From contig JAJLRJ010000010.1 of NCBI GenBank assembly GCA_024195265.1, positions 32,751,445-32,815,444 of the forward strand: a DNA stretch of 64,000 nt, written 5' to 3'. Positions within the stretch are counted from its first letter, which is position 1, and each line of letters opens with the position of its first letter. Shown here one piece after another: positions 20,601 to 32,600 of the stretch. The position numbers were made by a program, and so were the translations under genes. This stretch comes from Dendrophyllia cribrosa. Its lineage: Eukaryota > Cnidaria > Anthozoa > Scleractinia > Dendrophylliidae. The notes beneath the pieces are model-generated. The model worked only from the letters and a program-made list of their open reading frames with translations. It made no database searches and was not told the DNA's origin.

Positions 20601-23600
20601 GTTGTTTACTACTTGAATGTGATAAGGCATGTTACTATACAACACAGCATTCCAGAGTGCAAATACGTGCCAAAATGAGTGCAAATATGACACGCTATTA
20701 CACTCTCCTGACTGCGTGCTAGGAAAAACACTTTCAAAAACTTGGATTTATGAGAAGATGATTTGTCGTATAATAAATTATTTATTCAACGTGAAGTTGT
20801 GTAATACGACTGGGCATTTTTTCTTGTGAGTTTCTATCTTTTCGAGCCTATACTGACTCGTAAAAATACTCAGCCGCATTACACAACTTCACGCTGTATA
20901 ACCCCTATGTATTAAACTTACTCATCATCAGTGATGGATTCATAACATTCAATGCACAGGCGGACTGAATTCTCAAAGCCCATGATAGGATAAGTTGATT
21001 CGTTGCTACTACACTCATTACACACAGCCCTGCCACACTTCCGACAATGGTGCTGAAAAACAAAAAAATGTTAAAACTTAGTTCACAAATGCGATCAAGA
21101 ACCAAATGCCATAAAACGGACACCAGTCGGTGCAGCTTCTGTCCATCACAGGCATACCATCCTCTGTGTGGTGTACTGTGCCATAATAAAACTGCAAATT
21201 TGTTGAAATTTGACAGAACACAGCATTAATAATTTTAAACTGGTTTTGTCATTCAACAACATCAGGCAATATTTATTAGCAAAATGTCTTAATTTGTGAA
21301 CGTAACAAAACACTTCAAACACTTTGCTCAACTCTCTTATCGTCTACAAGTTATCCTGTTCCAGGCTCTACGATAATGAGATTGATCCTGTTTCATTTCT
21401 GATGTCACAGATTTCTAGTGTTAGGTTACATAAACTCTCTAGATGGCAGACACCTCTAAAAGTGGACACCCCTCTAAGGTAGACACTTCCCTAGGTTGAA
21501 CATCTCTCCAAGGTGGACACCTCTCTTAGGTGGACGCCTCTCTAAGGAGGACACCTCTCTAAGGTGGACACCTCTCTAAGGTGGACACCTCTCTAAGGTG
21601 GACACCTCTCTAAGGAGGACACCTCTCTAAGGTGGACACCTCTCAAAGGTGGACACCTCTCTAAGGCAGACACCTCTCTAAGGCAGACACCTCTCTAAGG
21701 TGGACACCTCTCTAAGGTGGACACCTCTCTAAGGAGGATGCCTCTCTAAGGCGGACACCTCTCTAAGGCACACACCACTCCTAAGGCAGACACCTCTCTA
21801 AGGTGGACACCACTCTAAGGCAGACACCTCTCCAAGGCAGACACCTCTCCAAGGCAGAAACCTCTCTAAGGTGGACACCTCTCTAAGGCGGACACCTCTC
21901 CAAGGCAGACACCTCTCTAAGGTGGACACCTCTCTAAGGTGGATGGATGGATGGATAATCTTTATTTTAAAAATTTAAGCTACATAGCTTATGGGGTGCC
22001 TCTTTAATGTGGACATCTCTCTAAGGCAGACACCTCTCTGAGGTGGGACATCTCTATGGAGGACACCTTTCTAAGGCTGTTCCCAAGATGTCTTCTGCCT
22101 TAGAGAGAGTTCACTGTGCTCCTTTTGGGGTGGGGTCATACCTGTCTCGCACCAACTGCCTTCTGGTTCCACATAACCTTAAAATTCCAAAAGAAAGGGC
22201 CACTACATCGTTCACAGACATCACTCTGCGACCATTCTGGTGTCTAATGAGAACAAGAAAATAAATTATTAGTAACACGATAGGTTATATCAGGATTTCT
22301 GTATTCATGAGATTAAGAATGGAAATCAGATTTGTCCTGAAACTGTTTGGTTAAAACATTAATTCCACAGGCAACATCACATGTTCTGGTCTGCAATGTG
22401 ACCAACCAACTCTTGATTAACTCAATTGAGTAACTAGTAGGCCATATTAAAAAACCCACATCGCTGATTGAAAATAATAGGGGATGACCAGTCTTGTGTA
22501 ATGTTCAAAATTCTTTAGACATATCAACAGGTCATTTGCCTCTAAAATCCAAAGTAAAATACAATGTATGTATCATTTTGTAACCAGTCAGGGTTAGATA
22601 TTGCATAAATATTATTAATACCTCTTGTCTTTTAACATTCATGTCCCAAATTCTAACAATGCCATCTTCGCTGCATGATATCAACTTCTTGGCATGTGGT
22701 GCATAACACAAAGCCTGCACTTTAGACCTGTAAAAGACAAAAATAATGACGACGAAACAATTAAATCCTTCCAGTTCCAGAATGGAACCTCTGCCTATCA
22801 GTGCAACCCCAAAGTGTGACCATTTAAATTTGTGAAAGCTCTTATTAACCCTTTCACTCCCAAGAGTGCCACACGTGAAAATTCAAGAAAAATCCCAAAT
22901 TTCATTTTGTAAAATATTGAAAAACAAATGGTACCATGCAAAAGTACTGCTGAAGAGGTTTCATTTGAATGGTCACACCATAGGATTTCATCAACAGACT
23001 CAAAAGTTAGAACAAATGGTACCATGCAAAAGTACTGCTGAAGAGGTTTCATTTGAATGGTCACACCATAGGATTTCATCAACAGACTCAAAAGTTAGAA
23101 CAAATGGTACCATGCAAAAGTACTGCTGAAGAGGTTTCATTTGAATGGTCACACCATAGGATTTCGTCGACAGACTCAAACGTTAGAATAAATGGTACCA
23201 TGCAAAAGTACTAATGAAGAGGTTTCATTTGAATGGTCACACCAAAGGATTTCATCAACAGGCTCAAAAGTTAGAACAAATGGTACCATGCAAAAGTACT
23301 GCTGAAGAGGTTTCATTTGAATGGTCACACCATAGGATTTTATCCACAGACTCAAAAGTTAGAACAAATGGTACCATGCAAAAGTACTGCTGAAGAGGTT
23401 TCATTTGAATGGTCACACCATAGGATTTCGTCGACAGACTCAAAAGTTAGAACAAATGGTACCATACAAAAGTACTGCTGAAGAGGTTTCATTTGAATGG
23501 TCACACCATAGGATTTCATCAACAGACTTAAAAGTTACATGTAGAACAAATGGTACCATGCAAAAGTACTGCTGAAGAGGTTTCATTTGAATGGTCACAC

Positions 23601-26600
23601 CATAGGATTTCGTCGACAGACTCAAAAGTTAGAACAAATGGTACCATACAAAAGTACTGCTGAAGAGGTTCACTTGAATGGTCACACCATAGGATTTCAT
23701 CCACAGACTCAAAAGTTAGAACAAATGGTACTATGCAAAAGTACTGCTGAAGAGGTTTCATTCGAATGGTCACACCATAGGATTTCGTCGACAGACTCAA
23801 AAGTTAGAACAAATGGTACCATACAAAAATACTGCTGAAGAGGTTTCATTTGAATGGTCACACCATAGGATTTCATCAACAGACTCAAAAGTTACATGTA
23901 GAACAAATGGTACCATGCAATAGTACTGCTGAAGAGGTTTCATTTGAATGGTCACACCACAGGATTTCATCGACAGACTCAAAAGTTAGAACTACACTAC
24001 ATGTCTCCATAATTGACTCTGGGAGTGAAAGGGTTAAAACCCTTTAAACCCTAACATCAACATGCATATTCTCTACACTGTTCTCCATACATTTCCTATA
24101 AGTAAGTAAGTAACCTTTATTTAAGCACAATGGGTATTACATGTAAAGCTAGAAAGCTTGTGGGGTCGTGCACTATATTGCATTACAAACTATTTACAAC
24201 TAAAATAATTAGTAAAATACTAAATACAATAAACAAGTTTAGAGATATTAATAAATATAATTAAAATTAGTCAAGTCCTTGTAATTAATAAGATAAGATA
24301 GAATTCTAAAAATACACAAAATCACTTTCTCTATAATGAGACGTGGAGGCAGTCGAGCTTTCAAAAATGAAGTTTACAAAGTACTCTTTGGCAGTGAGAA
24401 ATGTAAATTAGTTATTTTATCATTATAGTTAACTAAGTATACCAATGAGTAGAATTTGTTTGACAATCAAGACCTCTCATTACTTAGTGATCATTTTCTT
24501 TACTCTCATGACCTTTATGTTTGATTAAGTAGTGATCATCTAAGGAGAAATTAGATGCTGGTCACTCTTAGGGGGACAAAACCACTTACTTTTAGTGTCA
24601 CATTGAAAATTGTATGAAATGAGAACCTACAAATAATGGTCAAGTTTTGTTAAAAATTACTTCACTTGTACACTGTTAGAACATTATTAATATATATTAC
24701 TTTTTATTGTTATAATTATAATAATTAGTAAAAAATTATAGCAATTGGACTGTGTGGAGTACAATTTAGGGAGTAATCGGGCAGGTAATTAGAACCCATT
24801 TAAGTGCACCTGATTGACGAGCACACATTGTAGGTGTGATGAATGGGTTACCAGTAATTGGATACTGTGTTATACCAGGGCCGTAGCAAGCCTTAAAAAA
24901 CTGGGGGGGGGGGGGGGGGCACAAATGTTTCGGACCCAAAGGATGGGCTTCTGCCCGTCCCTTCTAGGGGGGTCCGGGGGCATGCACCCCAAAAATGTTT
25001 TAAAATGAAACACTGGAAACTGCATTTTCCAGCATTTTGGGCTTTTAAATTTCAAGTTTTTGATAGATGAAAACTCTTTATAAACTGACACTTATTTATT
25101 CAAAGCACAGCACATTTCCATGATCCAAAAGGCTTAATTACACATGATCACACAAACATCAATATCTAATTCCATAGATTTTTTTTTTACTCCCAACAAA
25201 ATGCTAATAACAGTTGCAAAAAACAATCATTGAGAAGCACAACAGTTGAACAGAGTCAATTCAGTGTTACTTTCTCTGGGGCGGATCCAGGTTCTTAGCA
25301 AAAGGGGTTCGATGAAGGGGACTGCCGAATTTTGAAATTTCAAGTCCTCGGAAATGCCATTTCCGCCATTCTGAGGCCAAGTCAGCGCGTTTTAATATCT
25401 CATTTTTTAAAGTTAAAATGTGATTCTGTATTTATTTTATATTTTTACAAGTTTTTGACGTTAGCTGTTTTAATTTAGGGGGTTCGATAGAAGCCCCCGA
25501 ATCCCCCCTAGATCCGCCCCAGCTTTCTACACTGTCTCAGCAAACCAATGAATATTGAAAAAAGTAAAACACTTCGGAATGTCAGTTACGAAACAAAAGA
25601 CCAACTGTCTCCGTATCTTGAACCAGCAACTGTTTCACCTGTCTGAGTCATCAAAAAAAGTTAGACTGTCTGAGTTGCCATAGAGGCAAACACAGACTTC
25701 ATCGGAAGGTCGTTCTTTGAAAACTTCCCAAACAATTGCATGCACCGCTGGTTGTCTCCCACAAACAAATTGGCAACTTCCACCATGTCCAAACCATCTG
25801 CCAATTTCTCGTGGACATGCAGACTAAGCGAGAGGTGATTGAGCCTGGCCTCTCCCATGGTTGAACGCAGGTTGGTCTTGACACACTTTAAGGCTGGGGT
25901 CCATATGAACGCCATTTTTCTGCCACTTGACATGGCTTTAATGGAAATATCTTGTTCACGTTTCAAGCAATCCAAAAACTCTCTGCTCATTTCATGAATC
26001 TATGTTATGGGGTGTTTTGTAAATTTTTGGGTGTGTTTGGGAGGGAATAGTTTTTCTCAAAGGATTTGTAAAATTTAGAGAAATAAGAAATATTGAAGAT
26101 TTAGAGAAGTTTTAAAATTAGAATTTGTAGTTAAAAATTAATAGGCGGACACCAAGTTAGTCCACTAGCAACCTGGGGTGCTCTTGCGTGGGTATCAACT
26201 GTCTGTTGGTGTTCCAAAAATCTTTTTTTTTTACTTCTATCCCTTCTTTAAACCTCTTCAAATTTCATTCAAATTCAGGTTTATCCCTGCCTAAAAGCGG
26301 AAAAGAAGCACTCGCTGATGGCGTTGGTAGCTGACATGACAAGCATAAGCTTACCAAGGGTGCAAATCTCACTCAGTAGGAGTTTGCGACCATTTCCGAG
26401 TGACTGAAATCAGTTTTATTTTCAACATTTTATATTTTTGTTTTTATGTTTTTTTGGAAAAAAAAACTGGGGGGGCACGGCCCCCCCGGCCCCTCCCCTT
26501 GCTACGCCGTGGTTATACACGAAGTATTCTGGGATCGCCAGGGGGCAAACATTGCAAGTCGCTAGAGTGAAATGAATGGTGTAAAGTTGTTTCTTCGTCT

Positions 26601-29600
26601 AAGACTACGATTTTCGCTGTTATTTTTATCAGATATGGAGTTAAGCAAAGTTGATACGTGTAAAGTGAAGTTTTTGTTTGAATAATGTGATAAAATCTAT
26701 TGATAAACTCTCTTGCTTGCGAAAGGTTGATTGTGAACCGTTTGCAACAAAAATATACGTTGATATAAAGGTAGCAACTAGCAAATACAAACCCAGCAAC
26801 TGATGAGGTTCGAGAGGAGAATTTCCTGAATGAAATCAGTTAGTGGCATAAACAAAACAGTCGCTAGACTGTCAAAACTGCCAACGGAGAATTATAAACA
26901 TTGAGCTCCATGCAGCTATAAAGCGAAGCAAAATTATGGATGCTAAAATCGCAGCCTTGACTGAGGCTAACTTCTGCAAACTTTGACTCTCAACAAGTTG
27001 AATAGCTTTCTTTTCTCAACTAAAACTAACAATAGAACATGCCAATAATGGCGAAAACAATAAACCAGCCGCCAGGCAAGAAAGGACACTAAAAGAGGTC
27101 AAATTTTTTAAGAGCAATAACACCTTGGGAAACCACAACAGACAGACGTCTTGTCCGTTGCAAGCGGTCAACACTAACATCCTCCACAACAAACTAAACA
27201 AACTAAACATACTATTCCAACTAAAACCAACAATAGAACATGCTAATAATGGCGAAAACAATAAACCAGCCACCAGGCAAGAAAGTACACTAAAAGAGGT
27301 CAAATTCTTTAAGAGCAATAACACCTCGGGAAACCACAACAGACAGACCTCTTGTCTGTTGCACGCGATCAACACTAACATCCTCCATAACAAACTAAAA
27401 GTACTATTCCTGTTTAAAACATGTAGAAGGAGCAAATGGCATTAAAAACACAAACTAAAAAATGTCAATATCTTAAGTAACAATCCTTGCAAGAAGTAGG
27501 CAACCCAAATCCACGGAATGCAGAAAGGTGTGAATTGTGCTATTGTTGAAACCGTCCACCTCATTGGCTAAAACATGAAAATCTACTATAACTTCATCAG
27601 GCAGCGCATTTATTTATCTCTAGTTTACTAATTGATTCCCTTTTAGTGAAAACTATTGTGATTTTTAATGCAACAAAAATTCTATGTGGGGAACATGGAA
27701 AATTAGAAGTCTTTCTTGGCCATTGTTTTGGAGTCTCACGATTGGATGAAATCTTGTAACACAAAAAAAACATCGCTTTAAAATAAAGTTTCAGTAAATT
27801 TTATTTCAAAACCATGTTGTCCATAGGTTGACGTATTCTCAGTACGAAAATCTAAACATTCTTATGTGGGGGAAGCGAAATGCATCGGAACAATACAGAA
27901 TTGCCTACTTCTTACACGGATTGTTACTTAATAGCTACTAGAGACAGCGTTCAATGAACAAGTCTTGGTACAATCGTGTCGTTTTTATTAGTAATAATTA
28001 TCATTATAAGTTCACTTCAGATTTTAGCTTTTCACTTGCAGCGAGTCTGGGACAGTCAAGTTTATTAGGCAACCACAGCAAATTTGCATTTATTATGTCT
28101 TGAATCTCATTAAATTAAAAGTTGACAATATCGTTTAACTCTAAAAATTAAGAAAACCATAGTTCATCTTTTACAACTCACAGTCATTTCCTTCAATTGC
28201 AAGAAAAAGCAGCTGTTCTGCCACTCGTCTCAGCCGTTTCTTTGTCTTGCTGGATGCCATGTTTGAGAAGCCAAGCGCACATCTGACCACTTTGCGCCCG
28301 CCGTAATTCAGCGGCTCCGCGAATAAATGCCTTCCTGCGCTGCGGCTCAGCAGTTTTTAAGTTCATGGCCATTCATGCATGCCATAAGTTGAAAAGCAAA
28401 ACTTGCATGACATGACCAAACTAGCATATCGAATGACAGTCATTAATTTAAAATGTGTCTTACTGCGAAACTACAATGTCATATTGTAAAACTGTAATGT
28501 AGAATCGCGGACAGCAAAGATAAAATGTAAGCTAGAGTTTGAAAAGAAGAAGTCAAATTTTGCATTGTGAAACTACAATGCCGCACTGTGAAACTCTAAT
28601 GTAGAATCGCAGACAGCAAAGTTAAAATGTAAGTTAGAATTTGAAAAGAAGACGTCAAATTTTGGCGGGGATATAACGCCACACCTGTTACCCCCATTTT
28701 ACACTTGATTTCACAATCAACCTTACACAAGCAAGAGAGTTTAACAATAGATTTCATCACATTATTTAAACAAAACTTACACTTTACGTGTATCAACTTT
28801 GCTTAACTCCATTCATGACAAAATAACGGCGAAAAGGCATTCTCTTCCCAAAATTAAAGTTTTTGATGAAGAAACAACTTTACACCATACATTTCCTTCT
28901 AGCGACTTGCAATGTTTGCCCCCTGGCAATCCCACAATCTTTTGCGTATAACACAGGTATCCAATTACTGGTAACTTATTCATTGTAATTGGATAGTCCC
29001 AATTTGGGATTTTTCTTGAATTTTGATTTTTGGCACTCTTGGGAGTTAAGGACGTTCGTGCAAAAATCTTCTAACATTGATTTTTTTATAAAATGTTTGC
29101 TACAGCTGGGTTATGAGTTGTTTGTGTCAGTAATGCAAAAAAATGAGGGGGTCACCGACTTTGTTTTCGAGATAAGATATCTGAAAGGCGACCCTAATTT
29201 TGAAAAATTGGTCTTCCTTGTACAGGATGAGACCACAATGTCTGTTAGTCTAAAAATATTGCAAATAAATCTCTAAAATGCAACTTTCTTTCCCAAATTT
29301 TATGCGAGTAGATCTGTTCAGCAAATTAATTTAACTGGTGACATTTTTTAAAGTAAATTTAATCTTTAAACAACAGCATTTGCAAACTCTGACAGCTGCA
29401 AATTGGCAGGATTCGATGTCGCACGGGTAGAAAAATGGAAAAAAATTAAACTTAGTACATTGATTTTTTGTTCATTTTTTCACAATCTGTCGAGAAGTGG
29501 CAAAGAAAATTATCTATACAAAAAAATTGGGGGTCACCGACCATCCAAGTGAGTTAAATCTAAGCAAAGTAACGCAACGGCTACCAGCCCTTCACGCGCT

Positions 29601-32600
29601 TAGATTTCTTCACATGCGCGCGCTCGTGCATGACGTAGCATGGCGTTGCGACATGAATTGCGTGCGCAGTAAGGATGCACATAAACAATTAGCGCAAATG
29701 TCCTTAAGGGGTTAATTATAGTGATTTAGTGAAATTAAGCCAATTTTGCTTTCTTACATATGTCCATGAAGTTCTAGAGCAGTTCCTTGCTGTCCACCAA
29801 TGTCCCACACTATAATTGATTCATCAAAACTACCAGAAAATAACAGCTTCTTCTCAGGGTCCCAGGCCAAAGCTCGTACACTCCCTGTGAAAAATGGGCA
29901 AAATTATTAAGAAGGTAAATAGACTGAGAAATCAAATTACACAAACAAAGGACAAGAAGGAAAATCTGAGCAAGAAAAAATAAAAGAGGCCTAAAATTCG
30001 ACATAGGTCGGTTAAGCTCTCAGCCCTTCAGCTTTTATCCAGGGCCCGGTTGTTCGAAAGCCGGTTAATGCTAACCCAGGATTAAAACTTAACCAAGGAT
30101 TTAATTTCTCTTGTTAGAAGTGTGCTAATTAGAAGTCACACGCAAAGACAAGTTAGAAACGAAACTAAAGGGCAAAAATACTTTGGAAAAATATCCATTG
30201 ATTAATTATTTAACTGGAATCAAAATTGATGCCAACCCTGGGTTAGCTTAACCGCGCTTTGAACAACCCGGCCCAGGGGTGTAGCTAAGAAAACACTTAG
30301 CAGGCTCATTAACTTGTCCAGCCGGTTTCTCTGGCTTGTGCACCTTTAAAATCTCCCAAAGTCTTTGTTTTCTAGTGAGATAATTTCAGCCGGTGATAAG
30401 TTCTCTTTCAGGTGGTGAAATTAGCCGGTAGCCAGCTCTTAGCTACATCCCTAATTATGATTATTTCTTCAATGAATGACATAGTAAGCATATAAAAAAT
30501 CTCACTTATACTGTAAGCCGTCCAACTCAGATTATAACATAGCTAGCAGAGCCGCGCAATCAAATTCAGTATACGTAAGCGTGCTCAAAATCCCGATAGT
30601 GCACGCTGATAGCGTGAGCAAATCGCTTCGCCAGAATTCGCATCGGATTTGATGCACAATTCCACCGGCTATGTTATAAAACAATAAATTGGTTCATGCT
30701 TTTAGCTGTGCACAATCGAGTTATGGAGCATGTGGGAAGTTTGGAGAGCACTCAAGAAGCTAGAGTTGCCCGAGGCGATTATGCTTCTTTCGCGCTCTCC
30801 AAACTTCCCACGTGCTCCATAACTCGATAGTGCATGCTAAAGCATGAACAAATTGTTAATTACATGTATCCAGTGGAATTGTAATGATCTTATGACATGT
30901 TTTGACTAAAAATGTGTGAGATTAGTTTGAATTACGAATTGAGTGACAGGAGATACTCTAATCACTTGTGCTGAACCATGAGTACTATGTATACTAGACT
31001 ACATACAAAGGTGTAAGATTAGTTAGCATTAGAATTGACTGACAGGACACATCCTAAGCACTCTATACCAAACCACAAGTGACATGTGTAGACTATGTAC
31101 AAAAGTGTAACATTAGTTTGGATTAGAAATGTGTGATAGGGCACAGCCTGATAACCTGTACCAAACCTCAAGTGACATGTGTAGACTATGTACAAAGGTG
31201 TAAGATTAGTTTGGATTAGAAATGCGTGATAGGACACAGCCTAATCACCTGTGCCAAACCATGATTGCCAGGGGGACAACTTGCCTGAGTGACCATTGAG
31301 TGTCGTCACCAGCGATGGCGAGTTGTTCTCCAGCTTTATCACACTTATATGGCCCCCATAGTCTCCAACAAAGACATGTTTTGACTCAGCATCAAATCTA
31401 AAACATGTTAAGGAAACTTGCAAAAGAGTGTGAGTATATATTATATATATAATATAAAGCATGTGCCTTAATGCTTATGTTGAGGTAAGCACTTTTGAGT
31501 CTGTTGCATGTTGGTAAACAGGCTCAGATGCGATGGTTATTGTGACATCAGGCTTCTTGCCTAAGTCTGAACCTGAGGCAATGGAGAAACAGACTGAAGA
31601 GTCAAAATCAAAGAAATTGAAAAATTACTTTGGACACTTATTTCAAAACCGCTCTAAAGTAACCTAAATATTGGTGATATGAATAAATGGCTCCTATGAG
31701 CCAACTCGGGAATTTGAAACCTTTGGATCCTCCCCTCTCCTACTGTTTTGCTCAAACCGACCCCCTCCCCCCAACCCTGCTTCCAACTACCCACCCTCCC
31801 ATCCCTCCAACACTGCCCCCATGGGTAAGGCAGGTGATCGCAGGCTCAATGTTTACCCACCCTCCCCTCTCCTAGGCATTTTGTTCCACCAAACCCCACC
31901 CCTTGCATCTAACTCCCCACCCTCCCCTACCTCCAATGCCATCCAGACAGGTAAGGCAGGTGACCATTATATATCGCGGGATCAATGTTAACAGCTGATT
32001 GAGCAAGCGATCAATCAAGCAATCGAGTGAAAATTTGTCCCATTGTAATAGTTCAACGCTTTGTGCATTCACAAGTTAAAAGGATACTGCAATGAAGTAC
32101 ACCAAGCTTGAGTTTGGTATCCACCCAGTCTCTTGCCAGTAGTACAATCATGCCACTGTAAATACTTGTCTCTTCCTACACTCAGTAGCCACTCATTCTC
32201 CAGCGAGAATATTACACCACTCACTCTGTTCATGTGCGCTAAAAGAGATTGATTGACAACTGTCAGGGATAGCACTAGAATTTTTTTGCCCTGGATAATT
32301 GGGATGTCTTTTATAAAATTGTAGGATTCCAGGCAGGGACAGTGACTTTTGCTCAAATCACAAGTTTTTGGTCTCAAAAAGCACACTCTAGTCACGTCCT
32401 TGCTAATTTAATAATCATAACTACAAAGTTGCAGTTGACATAAATAAGAACACAGAAAGAAAGAAAAACTAGAAATAGCAATAATCATCATTATCAATAT
32501 TATTGATGATGATGGTGATGATGATGAGGATGATAAAGCTGTTTACAATATAATATAAGTTATTGTACATACCTAAATAATTTCTTTTATGGTGAATTCT

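Larger units (their letters stand above)
24876..26511. mobile_element. hAT-like element inserted in the TIR of the larger element
   Basis: The left terminus CAGGGCCGTAGCAAG faces CTTGCTACGCCGTG at the right end. GTTATAC flanks both sides (24869-24875 and 26512-26518), a 7-8 bp target duplication typical of hAT. Sub-terminal G tracts (G17 at 24903; GGGGGGG near 26470) lie inside each end. An open frame at 25661-25990 (minus) may be its coding remnant. Confidence 0.75.
24837..28990. mobile_element. Large TIR transposon (about 300-bp TIRs) in a WDFY intron
   Basis: The left end (GGTTACCAGTAATTGGATAC...GTGTTATAC, then 26512-26740) is inverted at the right end (28690-28990). Both carry CCAGGGGGCAAACATTGCAA near the outer third and CTCTTGCTTG further in. 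Its left TIR is split by a hAT-like insertion. The interior has tandem duplications (27020-27435) and a candidate first coding exon (28184-28259, minus). Confidence 0.75.

Noticed and set aside
20334..20678. 114-codon frame containing [13 protein letters not shown]
   Set aside because: It reads through the diverged end of minisatellite array A, not a gene.
22866..24047. Several repeated frames ([20 protein letters not shown] peptides)
   Set aside because: The 88-bp tandem array is open in some frames by composition; the frames shift and break between units.
27016..27435. 139-codon minus-strand hydrophobic frame with internal duplication
   Set aside because: It follows the 207-bp tandem duplication; the Leu-rich content comes from A-rich repeat DNA on the other strand.
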